The translations under genes and the position numbers were made by a program. From positions 4,527,001 through 4,591,000 of the forward strand of contig NZ_AP028664.1 of NCBI RefSeq assembly GCF_041154455.1: DNA of 64,000 nt. The letters are read 5' to 3'. Numbering within the stretch: position 1 is the first letter of the stretch; each line of letters begins with the position of its first letter. The stretch is from Variovorax sp. V213 (GTDB taxonomy: Bacteria; Pseudomonadota; Gammaproteobacteria; Burkholderiales; Burkholderiaceae_C). The notes below the pieces were generated by a model. It worked only from the letters and a program-made list of their open reading frames with translations, searched no databases and was not told the DNA's origin. Of this stretch, positions 1-9,691 are shown one piece after another.

Positions 1-734
1 TCCATCAGGCGGAAGTTGTCGTTCACGAAGAAGTTCGCGAGGATCGATTCCGGATTCAGGCCGATGGCCTTCAGCAGGATCGTGACCGGCATCTTGCGGC
101 GGCGGTCGACGCGGAAGTACAGCATGTCCTTCGGGTCGAACTCGAAGTCGAGCCACGAACCGCGGTAGGGAATCACGCGGGCCGAGAACAGGAGCTTGCC
201 CGAGCTGTGCGTCTTGCCCTTGTCGTGTTCGAAGAACACGCCGGGCGAACGATGCAGCTGCGAGACGATCACGCGCTCGGTGCCGTTGATGATGAAGGAA
301 CCCTTTTCGGTCATGAGCGGCACTTCGCCCATGTAGACCTCTTGTTCCTTCACTTCCTTGACCACCTTCGACTGCGAGGTCGACGACTCGCGGTCATAGA
401 TGATGAGCTGCACCTTGGCGCGCACGGCCGAGGCGAAGGTCAGGCCACGGGTCTGGCACTCGCGCACGTCGAAGGCAGGCTTCGCGAGGTTGTACTCGAG
501 GAACTTCATCTCGACAAAACCGTTGTGCGAGACGATCGGGAACGCGGCGTCGAACGCGGCCTGCAGGCCTTCGACGGTACGTTGTTTGGGGGGAATGCCA
601 GCTTGCAGGAACGCGGTGTACGCGTCTTTCTGCATCTGCAGCAGGTAGGGAATTTCTACGACGCTGTCGCGGTTACCGAAACTTTTTCGGATGCGCTTGC
701 GTTCGGTGTAACTGTACGCGGACGATTGGGCCAT
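1..734 (-). CDS. rpoB: RNA polymerase beta subunit, N-terminal part (partial)
   Basis: Encodes the first ~244 residues of the RNA polymerase beta subunit; the rest lies beyond the left edge. The start reads MAQSSAYSYTERKRIRKSFG, the typical beta-proteobacterial RpoB N-terminus, and the frame stays open to base 1 (ending ...FFVNDNFRLM, part of the protrusion domain). It is the last gene of the rplKAJL-rpoB block and follows rplL by about 250 bases with an attenuator-like hairpin between them. Identity is secure from sequence and gene order. Confidence 0.97.
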   Translation of the reverse strand, partial: MAQSSAYSYTERKRIRKSFGNRDSVVEIPYLLQMQKDAYTAFLQAGIPPKQRTVEGLQAAFDAAFPIVSHNGFVEMKFLEYNLAKPAFDVRECQTRGLTFASAVRAKVQLIIYDRESSTSQSKVVKEVKEQEVYMGEVPLMTEKGSFIINGTERVIVSQLHRSPGVFFEHDKGKTHSSGKLLFSARVIPYRGSWLDFEFDPKDMLYFRVDRRRKMPVTILLKAIGLNPESILANFFVNDNFRLM

Positions 735-937
735 GAGAGCTCCGGAGCTTGAGATCTTCAGCGACTTGTCAGCAGTGCCGAGGCACCACTGCTTGGCGGC
801 TGGCCACTACCAGCCGTTGGCGGACAGCGATGCGTTGCACATCGCCCGAACCAAGGGGTCTTCTGCAGTCGGGGTCAGAAGACACTCAAAAAACGCGTTG
901 GAATGGCGGCTTTTGGGTGCGCTCTGAAAGCGGCAAA

Positions 938-968
938 GGCTGGAGGGCCTTTTCAGGCACCTCCAGCC
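938..968 (-). terminator. rplL-rpoB attenuator-like hairpin
   Basis: A perfect 9-bp inverted repeat (GGCTGGAGG at 938-946, CCTCCAGCC at 960-968, 13-nt loop) sits about 17 bases after the rplL stop in the direction of transcription. It is followed by only three T residues, so it is a weak intrinsic terminator. Partial termination between rplL and rpoB is known in other bacteria and sets the ribosomal protein to polymerase ratio; that this hairpin does so is inferred from position. Confidence 0.6.
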
Positions 969-984
969 CTCTAGGGGGTCTGAA

Positions 985-1362
<378 letters not shown>

Positions 1363-1405
1363 TTTTGTTTCCTAACAATTGGGTTGAATATTTCAAACGC
1401 AAGGC

Positions 1406-1939
1406 TCAAGCGGCCTGCGCTTCTGCCGGTGCATCGGCGGGTGCAGCTTCGCCACCACCGCGCTTCTCGGCCAGCGCCGCGAGCACGCGGGCGGTACGAG
1501 AGATCGGGGATTGCATCAAGCCCAGCAATTGCGCCAGCAGCACTTCCTTGGAAGGGATGTTGGCCAGTTGCTTCACGCCGTTCACGTCCAGGGCCTTGCC
1601 GCCGAAAGCGCCACCGCGAATCACCAACTTGTCGTTGGTCTTCGCGAAATCGGCCACCACCTTGGCGGCGGCCACTGCGTCTTCGGAAAAGCCATAGATC
1701 AGCGGACCGGTCATCTGGTCGCCAACAATCTCAAATGCGCTACCAGCGACAGCACGGCGTGCCAGCGTGTTCTTCAACACGCTGAGGGTCACACCCTTGC
1801 TGCGAGCTTCGCTGCGCAGTTTGGTCATGTCGGCCACCGTGATGCCACGGTATTCCGCCATCACGAGCGTTTGAGCTTTAGCGGCGAGGCTGGTCACATC
1901 ACTGATGACCGCTTCTTTCTCACTGCGATTCAGACTCAA
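1406..1939 (-). CDS. rplJ: 50S ribosomal protein L10
   Basis: 177-residue L10, which anchors the L7/L12 dimers to the ribosome and, with L12, represses its own mRNA. The N-terminus MSLNRSEKEAVISDV and the segment VMAEYRGITVADMTKLR are family hallmarks; the Ala/Pro-rich C-terminus (EAAPADAPAEAQAA) is common in Burkholderiales. A 245-base leader that can fold precedes it, and rplL follows directly. Confidence 0.98.
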   Translation of the reverse strand: MSLNRSEKEAVISDVTSLAAKAQTLVMAEYRGITVADMTKLRSEARSKGVTLSVLKNTLARRAVAGSAFEIVGDQMTGPLIYGFSEDAVAAAKVVADFAKTNDKLVIRGGAFGGKALDVNGVKQLANIPSKEVLLAQLLGLMQSPISRTARVLAALAEKRGGGEAAPADAPAEAQAA

Positions 1940-2184
1940 GGTCTACTCCTTTTAATGCGATCTTCGGCCGGGGCCTCGGATCGCGCTTCATGCAGCGACC
2001 AACTGTCAGGAACAAAAAATCAAATTCCTTGCAGCGGGATCGCCATCTGCGCTGATTGCCGGACAAAAGGTCCGGCGATTAAGTGCAGGCACCCTGCACA
2101 CCAGCGGTCTTGGATGGCTCACGGCAACCGAAGCTGCCGCGACCCACCACATCCGTCGCGCCCTTGCGGGCGGGACAAATCTCT
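1940..2184 (-). ncRNA. rplJL leader (L10-type autoregulatory region)
   Basis: The 245 bases between rplA and rplJ hold several perfect hairpins: GCCGGAC/GTCCGGC (2058-2064 with 2070-2076), CCTGCAC/GTGCAGG (2083-2089 with 2093-2099, 3-nt loop) and a 5-bp CGCCC/GGGCG stem next to the rplA stop. In many bacteria the L10-L12 complex binds this leader to repress translation. I see the stems and the correct position but did not match an Rfam model; promoter elements for rplJ may also lie here. Confidence 0.55.
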
Positions 2185-2883
2185 TTAGCTCGCCGAGATG
2201 GTTTGCGTGTCCACGCGGACACCCAGACCCATGGTCGACGACACAGCCACCTTGCGCAGGTACACGCCCTTGCTGGTCGCCGGCTTGGCCTTGACCAGAG
2301 CGTCGATCAGCGCAGCGAGGTTGCCCTGCAGCTTGTCGGTGTCGAACGAACGGCGGCCGATCGTGCCGTGCACGATGCCGGCCTTGTCGACGCGGAACTG
2401 AACCTGGCCAGCCTTGGCGTTCTTCACGGCCGTGGCGACGTCCGGGGTCACCGTGCCAACCTTGGGGTTGGGCATCAGGCCGCGCGGGCCGAGGATCTGG
2501 CCGAGCGTACCGACCACGCGCATCGCGTCGGGGGCAGCGATTACGACGTCGAAAGGCATGTCGCCAGCCTTGACCATGGCAGCCAGGTCGTCCATGCCGA
2601 CGATGTCGGCGCCGGCGGCCTTGGCTTCTTCAGCCTTGGCGCCCTGGGCGAACACAGCCACGCGCTTGGTCTTGCCGGTGCCGTTGGGCAGCACGACGGC
2701 GCCACGCACGACCTGGTCCGACTTCTTCGCATCGATGCCGAGCTGCACGGCCACGTCGATCGATTCGTCGAACTTGGCGGTGGCGGCGTCCTTCACGATG
2801 CCGATGGCGTCAACGAGGGGGTACAGCTTGTTGCTGTCGACCTTGCCTGCGAGCGCTTTTTGCTTCTTGGTGATCTTGGCCAT
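2185..2883 (-). CDS. rplA: 50S ribosomal protein L1
   Basis: 232-residue L1, an rRNA-binding protein of the E-site stalk and a translational repressor of the rplKA mRNA in other bacteria. The segment GPRGLMPNPKVGTVTPDV is the family signature. Its ATG follows the rplK stop with no gap (TAA then ATG), so the two are very likely translationally coupled. A GC-rich hairpin follows the stop. Confidence 0.98.
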   Translation of the reverse strand: MAKITKKQKALAGKVDSNKLYPLVDAIGIVKDAATAKFDESIDVAVQLGIDAKKSDQVVRGAVVLPNGTGKTKRVAVFAQGAKAEEAKAAGADIVGMDDLAAMVKAGDMPFDVVIAAPDAMRVVGTLGQILGPRGLMPNPKVGTVTPDVATAVKNAKAGQVQFRVDKAGIVHGTIGRRSFDTDKLQGNLAALIDALVKAKPATSKGVYLRKVAVSSTMGLGVRVDTQTISAS

Positions 2884-3315
2884 TTACACGCCCTCCACAT
2901 TCACGCCCATCGAACGGGCAGAGCCGGCGATGGTGCGAACTGCTGCGTCCAGATCGGCTGCAGTCAGGTCCTTCATCTTGGCCTTGGCAATTTCCTCGAG
3001 CTGTGCGCGCGTGATCTTGCCGACCTTGTCGGTGTGCGGACGGGCCGAACCCTTGTCCAGCTTGATGGCCTTCTTGATCAAGGTGATCGCCGGCGGCGTC
3101 TTGATGATGAAGGTGAAGCTCTTGTCAGCGAACGCGGTGATGACCACCGGCAGCGGCAGACCAGGCTCGACGCTCTGGGTCTGTGCGTTGAACGCCTTGC
3201 AGAACTCCATGATGTTCAAACCACGCTGGCCCAGTGCGGGACCGATGGGTGGTGACGGGTTGGCCTTACCAGCTGGCACTTGCAGCTTGATGAAGCCGAC
3301 GATTTTTTTCGCCAT
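2884..3315 (-). CDS. rplK: 50S ribosomal protein L11
   Basis: 143-residue L11 of the GTPase-associated centre. The N-terminus MAKKIVGFIKLQVPAGKANP and the conserved PPIGPALGQRGLNIMEF stretch identify it; the C-terminal RNA-binding domain ends at GSARSMGVNVEGV. It is followed without gap by rplA and preceded by nusG about 137 bases upstream. Confidence 0.98.
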   Translation of the reverse strand: MAKKIVGFIKLQVPAGKANPSPPIGPALGQRGLNIMEFCKAFNAQTQSVEPGLPLPVVITAFADKSFTFIIKTPPAITLIKKAIKLDKGSARPHTDKVGKITRAQLEEIAKAKMKDLTAADLDAAVRTIAGSARSMGVNVEGV

Positions 3316-3452
3316 GCTTTGCTCCTTGCGGGTGATATCGCCTTGGCTCTCGCCGCAGCTCCCCGGGGTTAGACGACTCTTCGATCAAGGCCGCGCGCCG
3401 AGTCGGACAACGCGCAGCCGGAAATGGTTCCGGCCCGAAGACCGGAAGGGGC

Positions 3453-4073
3453 TCAGGTCTTTTCGACCTGGCTGAATTCGAGCTCCACAGGCGTCGCGCG
3501 GCCGAAGATCATGACCGACACGCTGACCTTGCTCTTCTCGTAGTTGACTTCTTCGACCGTGCCGTTGAAGTCGGTGAACGGGCCTTCCTTGACGCGCACG
3601 AATTCGCCGACGGTGAACTCGACCTTGTGGCGCGGCTTCTCGGTGCCCTGCTGCATCTGGTTGACGATGTCCTCGACCTCTTTCTGCGAGATCGGGGCCG
3701 GGCGGTTCTTGGCGCCGCCCACGAAGCCCGTCACCTTGTTGGTGTGCTTCACCAGGTGCCAGCTCTCGTCGTCCATGATCATTTCGACCAGCACGTAGCC
3801 CGGGAAGAAGCGGCGCTCGGTGGTGCGCTTCTGGCCGTTCTTGATCTCGACCACTTCTTCGGTCGGAACCAGGATGCGGCCGAACTTGTCCTGCATGCCG
3901 GCGCGGTTGATGCGCTCGGTGATGTTGCGCTCGACAGCCTTCTCCATGCCCGAATAGGCATGCACCACGTACCAACGCAGATCGGGGTTGGCGGCGGGAG
4001 CCAGCACGGAAGTGCTTTCTTCTTCCGGCGCGCCCGGCGTGGTGTCAACTGCGTTCACTGGATCAGCGGTCAT
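3453..4073 (-). CDS. nusG: Transcription termination/antitermination protein NusG
   Basis: 206-residue NusG, which binds RNA polymerase through its NGN domain (RWYVVHAYSGMEKAVE from about residue 28, then FFPGYVLVEM) and Rho or S10 through its C-terminal KOW domain (FTVGEFVRVKEGPFTDFNG). The first ~25 residues are a short acidic/Pro-Ala extension beyond the E. coli start. The start codon directly follows the secE stop, so secE-nusG are coupled as in most bacteria. Confidence 0.98.
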   Translation of the reverse strand: MTADPVNAVDTTPGAPEEESTSVLAPAANPDLRWYVVHAYSGMEKAVERNITERINRAGMQDKFGRILVPTEEVVEIKNGQKRTTERRFFPGYVLVEMIMDDESWHLVKHTNKVTGFVGGAKNRPAPISQKEVEDIVNQMQQGTEKPRHKVEFTVGEFVRVKEGPFTDFNGTVEEVNYEKSKVSVSVMIFGRATPVELEFSQVEKT

Positions 4074-4457
4074 TTATTTTCTCCAGCCCAGAATGAGGTC
4101 GAAAAACACCCATTCGAGCGTCTTGTCGGTGAGCCAGAGGAAAACGGACATGATTGCCACGAAGGCAAACACATAAGCCGTCATCTGCATCGCTTCCTTG
4201 CGGGTCGGCCAGACGACCTTCTTGACCTCGCGCCACGAGTCGCGGCCGAAGGCCCACAGCTGGCGGCCATTCTCCGAACTGCCGAACGCGCCCACGGCCG
4301 CGGCCAGGCCGACCAGCAGCGCAGCCCATTGCACCAGCGAGCCCTGGCGCGACAGCAGATAGAACGCCACGATGGCGCCCACTGCCAGCACCACCGCCGC
4401 AGCCAATTTGGCCTTGTCGGCACCCGTGCTCACGGTTTCGATTTGAGAAGTGGCCAT
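4074..4457 (-). CDS. secE: Preprotein translocase subunit SecE
   Basis: 127-residue SecE, an inner-membrane component of the SecYEG channel. Three hydrophobic segments are visible (about residues 18-37, 43-60 and 95-118); the conserved amphipathic helix and last membrane span (WREVKKVVWPTRKEAMQMT, then the hydrophobic stretch) are the essential part. Length matches the three-span E. coli type. It lies between tRNA-Trp and nusG. Confidence 0.97.
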   Translation of the reverse strand: MATSQIETVSTGADKAKLAAAVVLAVGAIVAFYLLSRQGSLVQWAALLVGLAAAVGAFGSSENGRQLWAFGRDSWREVKKVVWPTRKEAMQMTAYVFAFVAIMSVFLWLTDKTLEWVFFDLILGWRK

Positions 4458-4518
4458 GTTCGGCTGATTTCCTGTGGCCTTTCGGCCTTCAATTCAATGC
4501 GCCTCTTGAGACGCCGAA

Positions 4519-4608
4519 GCCCATCGGGTCACGATGGGCTTTTTTGCCTTCCATCGGGTCACCGATGGGGCTTTTTGCCTTCCGCCGGATCACCGACGGG
4601 GCGTTTTT
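4519..4608 (+). repeat. Three tandem terminator-like hairpins between secE and tRNA-Trp
   Basis: Three imperfect ~30-base copies each form a stem-loop followed on the plus strand by 5-6 T: GCCCATCG/CGATGGGC (4519-4539), CCATCGG/CCGATGG (4551-4568) and CCGCCGG/CCGACGG (4582-4599, one mismatch). The loops share GTCA or ATCA. All surrounding genes run on the minus strand, so the T tracts face away from their transcription. Either they stop antisense transcription or they act as RNA structures in the tRNA-Trp/secE transcript. Confidence 0.7.
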
Positions 4609-4625
4609 CGGAGGCGCCACCTAGG

Positions 4626-4701
4626 TGGCAGGGGCAGTAGGAATCGAACCTACAACCTTCGGTTTTGGAGACCGACGCTCTGCCAATTGAGCTATACCCC
4701 T
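4626..4701 (-). tRNA. tRNA-Trp (CCA)
   Basis: 76 nucleotides with encoded CCA. The acceptor arm AGGGGTA pairs with TGCCCCT, the anticodon loop is CTCCAAA (anticodon CCA), and the T arm is GTAGGTTCGATTCCTAC. It sits between tuf and secE, the classic bacterial position for tRNA-Trp. Confidence 0.98.
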
Positions 4702-4722
4702 CCGGTACTCTTTACGCTCGGC

Positions 4723-5916
<1,194 letters not shown>

Positions 5917-5990
5917 TTTTCGACTCCGAAAAAAACGATTTCAACGTATGCAGATGGGTTGCAAACCTGCCGTTGCAACCCCCTAGAAAC

Positions 5991-6065
<75 letters not shown>

Positions 6066-6104
6066 TTTGTCTAACCAATCGCTTCCGGCGTCGAACCGGG
6101 TCTC

Positions 6105-6178
6105 TGGAGCGGGAGACGGGAATCGAACCCGCGTCATCAGCTTGGAAGGCTGGGGTTCTACCATTGAACTACTCCCGC
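6105..6178 (-). tRNA. tRNA-Gly (TCC)
   Basis: 74 nucleotides with encoded CCA. The acceptor GCGGGAG pairs with CTCCCGC, the anticodon loop CTTCCAA gives TCC, and the T arm is GCGGGTTCGATTCCCGT. It lies between tRNA-Tyr and tRNA-Thr in the same transcript. Confidence 0.98.
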
Positions 6179-6243
6179 ATCGGGGGCACCCCAAGGCACC
6201 CAAAGCGCTAGATCCAATCGCTCTTAGAAACCAAATTCATCGC

Positions 6244-6329
6244 TGGTGGAGAGGGCTGGATTCGAACCAGCGTACTCGTAAGAGGGCAGATTTACAGTCT
6301 GCTGCCATTAACCACTCGGCCACCTCTCC
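6244..6329 (-). tRNA. tRNA-Tyr (GTA)
   Basis: 86 nucleotides with a long class II variable arm and encoded CCA. The acceptor GGAGAGG pairs with CCTCTCC and the anticodon loop CTGTAAA gives GTA. It is the first gene of the Tyr-Gly-Thr-tuf-Trp transcript. Confidence 0.98.
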
Positions 6330-6334
6330 GGCGA

Positions 6335-6375
6335 ACCTCGAAATATAGCACGGTTTTGTGACTACGCAGAACCCC
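6335..6375 (-). promoter_or_regulatory. Promoter of the tRNA-Tyr/tuf transcript
   Basis: On the minus strand an extended -10 box (TG-C-TATATT, hexamer at 6342-6347) lies 13 bases before the 5' end of tRNA-Tyr. The -35 region is weak (TTCTGC or TCTGCG at 17-18 bases). Extended -10 promoters often tolerate weak -35 boxes. This is the only obvious promoter between the tRNA block and the trp operon. Confidence 0.55.
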
Positions 6376-6434
6376 AGCACCAAGAAGAAGCGTGAGAACT
6401 GCACGAGGCGGAACTGCAAGGATTATCCGCGAAT

Positions 6435-7142
6435 TCAGCCGCCCGCCTGGCGCGCCTCCCGCCACGCACGCGCCTCGCCGAAATGACCGCAGCCGATGAA
6501 GGGAACGGGCGGGCGCAACGCGGAAAGCGGCGACGGATGATTCGACATCAGCACCTTATGGCGTCCAATATCGATCAACGCACGCTTACTTTGAGCATGC
6601 GAGCCCCAGAGCATAAAAACAACAGGTTTCTCGCCGTCCGATACATGGCGGATGACCGCATCGGTCAGCACTTCCCAGCCACGGCCCGAATGGCTGGCCG
6701 GCTGCCCCTCTTCCACCGTGAGGCAGGTGTTGAGCAGCAGCACACCGCGGGTCGCCCATTTCACCAGACTGCCGCCCGGATTCGGGAATGGCGGCGGCGG
6801 CGTTCCTAGGTCGCGCTGGAGTTCCTTGAAGATGTTGCGCAGCGATGGCGGCAGCGCCACGCCGGGCGCCACCGAGAACGCCAGACCCTCCGCCTGGCCC
6901 CGTCCGTGGTACGGGTCCTGCCCCAGGATGACGACACGCACGTCCTCGGGCGGCGTCAGCTCCAGCGCCCGCAGCGGTTGCGGCGGAAAGATCACTGCGC
7001 CGGCATCGAGGCGCTCGCGCAGGAAGCCCAGCAGCTTCTGCCCCACGACGCTGCCGAAAAACTCGTCGACCAGCGGCTGCCAGCCTGGCGCCACGGGCCA
7101 GTCGGCAGGATCGCCGCTCGATAGCTGGTCCGGCCGGTTCAT
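6435..7142 (-). CDS. ung: Uracil-DNA glycosylase
   Basis: 235-residue family 1 uracil-DNA glycosylase that removes uracil from DNA in base excision repair. The water-activating loop GQDPYHG (residues 74-80, catalytic Asp76) and the DNA-intercalation loop NHPSPLSA near residue 198 are intact. Its ATG overlaps the trpC stop in an ATGA, so it ends the trp operon and is probably translationally coupled to trpC. Confidence 0.97.
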   Translation of the reverse strand: MNRPDQLSSGDPADWPVAPGWQPLVDEFFGSVVGQKLLGFLRERLDAGAVIFPPQPLRALELTPPEDVRVVILGQDPYHGRGQAEGLAFSVAPGVALPPSLRNIFKELQRDLGTPPPPFPNPGGSLVKWATRGVLLLNTCLTVEEGQPASHSGRGWEVLTDAVIRHVSDGEKPVVFMLWGSHAQSKRALIDIGRHKVLMSNHPSPLSALRPPVPFIGCGHFGEARAWREARQAGG

Positions 7143-7939
7143 TTGAACAATGCAGCGAGCGCCTCGCCGGGTTCCTTGGCACGCATGAAGGCCTCGCCCA
7201 CCAGGAAGGCGTGGACGCCCGCGGCGCGCAGCGTGGCCACGTCTTCGCGCGTGGCAATGCCGGATTCGGTCACGGCCAGCCGATCGGCTGGCAGCTTGGG
7301 CAGCAGGTCGATGGTGGCCTGGATCGACACCTCGAAGTTGCGCAAATTGCGGTTATTCACACCGATCAGCGGAGTCTTGAGCTTGAGCGCACGGTCGAGT
7401 TCGGCCGCGTCGTGCACTTCGACCAGCACCGCCATGCCGAGCCCTCGTGCGATGGCTTCGTAGTCCTTCATCTGCGCGTCATCGAGGCAAGCGGCAATCA
7501 ACAGGACGGCATCGGCGCCCATCGCACGCGATTCGTACACCTGATAAGCGTCGACGATGAAGTCCTTGCGCAGCACCGGCAGGTCGCACGAGGCGCGCGC
7601 CTGCTTGAGATAGTCGACGCTGCCCTGGAAAAACTGCTTGTCGGTCAGCACCGAAAGGCAAGCGGCGCTGATCTCGCCGTCGCCCTCCGCATAGCTCTGG
7701 GCAATGTCGGCCGGAATGAAGTCTTCTCGCAGCACGCCCTTGCTAGGGCTGGCCTTCTTGACCTCGGCGATCACCGCAGCGTGGCCGGCGGCAATCTTGG
7801 CGCGCAGCGCCCCTTCGAAATCGCGCGTCAGCACACGGCTCTCGGCGTCGAAGCGCACCGCTTCGAGCGGGCTTCTTTTTTGCGCCGCAGCAATTTCCTG
7901 CCGCTTGACGGCAATGATCTTGTCGAGGATATCGGACAT
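7139..7939 (-). CDS. trpC: Indole-3-glycerol phosphate synthase
   Basis: 266-residue TIM barrel that closes CdRP to indole-3-glycerol phosphate. Active-site segments are visible: VIAEVKKASPSKG (catalytic Lys, about residues 53-65), VLRKDFIVD, LIGVNNRNL and the phosphate loop FLVGEAFMRA near the end. The ATG at 7937-7939 (MSDILDKIIAVKRQEI) is the natural start; the frame upstream of it is only read-through. It lies 29 bases after trpD and overlaps ung by four bases. Confidence 0.97.
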   Translation of the reverse strand: MSDILDKIIAVKRQEIAAAQKRSPLEAVRFDAESRVLTRDFEGALRAKIAAGHAAVIAEVKKASPSKGVLREDFIPADIAQSYAEGDGEISAACLSVLTDKQFFQGSVDYLKQARASCDLPVLRKDFIVDAYQVYESRAMGADAVLLIAACLDDAQMKDYEAIARGLGMAVLVEVHDAAELDRALKLKTPLIGVNNRNLRNFEVSIQATIDLLPKLPADRLAVTESGIATREDVATLRAAGVHAFLVGEAFMRAKEPGEALAALFK

Positions 7940-7968
7940 GTTCTGTGTTCCCACCAATCTGTAGCGGC

Positions 7969-8991
7969 TCAAACGGCCGTGGAGGCCTTGACCAGCTCGG
8001 CCAGCTTGGCCCGCGCGGCGCCAGATGCAATCGCCTCGCGCGCGCGCTCGATGCCCGCGGCTATCGAATCGACCACGTTGGCCGCATACAGCGCCGCGCC
8101 GGCGTTGAGCAGCACGATGTCCAGCGCCGGGCCGGACTGATTGTCGAGCACCCCCAGCAGCATGGCCTTCGATTGCTCGGGCGTTTCCACGCGCAGCGCG
8201 CGATTGCTCGACATGGAAAAGCCGAAGTCCTCGGGGTGCAGCTCGTACTCGCGGATCTCGCCGTCCTTGAGCTCGCCCACCATGGTGGCGGCGCCGAGCG
8301 AGATTTCGTCCATGCCGTCGCGGCCGTACACCACCATGGCGTGCTCGGTGCCCAGGCGCTGCAGCGCGCGCACCTGGATGCCGACCAGGTCGGGGTGGAA
8401 CACCCCCATCAGGATGTTCGGCGCGCCGGCCGGATTGGTCAGCGGTCCGAGGATGTTGAAGATGGTCTTGATGCCCAACTCCTTCCGCACCGGCGCAACG
8501 TTCTTCATGGCCGGATGGTGGTTGGGCGCAAACATGAAGCCGATGCCCACCTGCTCGATGGAGCGCGCGATCTGCTCCGGCTGCAGGTTGATGTTGACCC
8601 CGAGCGACTCCAGCACGTCGGCGCTGCCCGACTTGCTCGACACACTGCGGCCGCCGTGCTTGCTCACCTTGGCACCGGCCGCGGCCGCGACGAACATCGA
8701 GCAGGTCGAGATGTTGAAGGTGTGCGAACCGTCGCCACCGGTACCGACGATGTCGACCAGATGCGTGGTGTCCTTCACCGGCACCTTGGTCGACACCTCG
8801 CGCATCACCTGCGCGGCCGCCGTGATTTCGCCGATGGTTTCCTTCTTGACGCGCAGGCCGGTGATCAGCGCCGCCATCATCACGGGCGAGCACTCGCCGC
8901 TCATGATGAGCCGCACGATGTGCAGCATTTCGTCGTGGAAGACCTCGCGGTGTTCGATGGTGCGCTGCAGCGCTTCCTGGGGAGTGATCAT
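7969..8991 (-). CDS. trpD: Anthranilate phosphoribosyltransferase
   Basis: 340-residue enzyme that joins anthranilate to PRPP. The PRPP loop (GTGGDGSHTFNIST, about residues 85-98), the KHGGRSVSSKSGSADVLE segment and the NILGPLTNPA motif are all present. It is the monofunctional TrpD, separate from TrpG. It follows the LysE-family gene by 21 bases in the trp operon. Confidence 0.97.
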   Translation of the reverse strand: MITPQEALQRTIEHREVFHDEMLHIVRLIMSGECSPVMMAALITGLRVKKETIGEITAAAQVMREVSTKVPVKDTTHLVDIVGTGGDGSHTFNISTCSMFVAAAAGAKVSKHGGRSVSSKSGSADVLESLGVNINLQPEQIARSIEQVGIGFMFAPNHHPAMKNVAPVRKELGIKTIFNILGPLTNPAGAPNILMGVFHPDLVGIQVRALQRLGTEHAMVVYGRDGMDEISLGAATMVGELKDGEIREYELHPEDFGFSMSSNRALRVETPEQSKAMLLGVLDNQSGPALDIVLLNAGAALYAANVVDSIAAGIERAREAIASGAARAKLAELVKASTAV

Positions 8992-9012
8992 GGGAAGTCT
9001 CCTGGGAGTTTG

Positions 9013-9675
9013 TCAGTGTCCGGCGCGAACCGCCGGCGCGTCCGTGAACGCAAGCTTGAGGCCGAAGCCGATGAAGAGGACGCCCGCTGCGCGATCGAGC
9101 CAGTGCATGCCTTTTTGCACGGCGCCGCGGCGCGCCATCCAGCCAGCCGCCACGGCCCAACCCACGTTGACGGGTATCGCGTTGAGGTTGAACAGCACGC
9201 CCAGCAGCACGAAATACAGGGCCTTGTTGTCCGCGCCAGGCGCGATGAACTGCGGCACGAAAGCCAGGAAGAACAACGCGACCTTGGGGTTGAGCACGTT
9301 CGTCCAGAAGCCGCCGAGGAAGATCGCCTTGAGGCTGCGTTCCCCGCTCACCGCGGCCGCCGCCTTGCCCAGGTCGGCAGGCGGCGCCGCGCGAGACAGC
9401 ACCATGCGCACGCCCAGGTAGAGCAGATAGGCCGCGCCGACGTACTTGAGCACCGTGAAGGCCGCCGCAGACGTGGCCATCAGGGTGCCCACGCCGACTG
9501 CGGCGGCGAAGATGTGAACGAAGCAGCCGGCGGTGATGCCGAGCCCGGCGACGGTGCCGGCGCGCACGCCGGAGCGCAGCGAGTTCGCCACGATGTAGAG
9601 CACGTCGGGCCCCGGCGTCAGGTTCAGCAGCCAGCCTGCAGCGATGAAAGCAAGCAGATGCGGAAGATCGGGCAT
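9013..9675 (-). CDS. LysE/RhtB-family amino-acid exporter
   Basis: 220-residue inner-membrane exporter with about six hydrophobic segments. The signature LLNLTPGPDVLYIVANSLRSG near residues 14-34 is typical of LysE/RhtB proteins, which export amino acids such as threonine, homoserine or lysine. The ATG at 9673-9675 (MPDLPHLL) avoids overlap with ltaE; an upstream in-frame ATG would run into that gene. It sits between ltaE and trpD; substrate unknown. Confidence 0.88.
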   Translation of the reverse strand: MPDLPHLLAFIAAGWLLNLTPGPDVLYIVANSLRSGVRAGTVAGLGITAGCFVHIFAAAVGVGTLMATSAAAFTVLKYVGAAYLLYLGVRMVLSRAAPPADLGKAAAAVSGERSLKAIFLGGFWTNVLNPKVALFFLAFVPQFIAPGADNKALYFVLLGVLFNLNAIPVNVGWAVAAGWMARRGAVQKGMHWLDRAAGVLFIGFGLKLAFTDAPAVRAGH

Positions 9676-9691
9676 CGCGGACTCCTTCGCG

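Noticed and set aside
4519..4608. CRISPR-like array
   Set aside because: Only three copies, palindromic with T tracts and no spacers; terminator-like hairpins explain it.
7940..9160. Extension of trpC far upstream to a start at 9160
   Set aside because: The added ~407 codons are an out-of-frame shadow of trpD; real TrpC starts at MSDILDKII.
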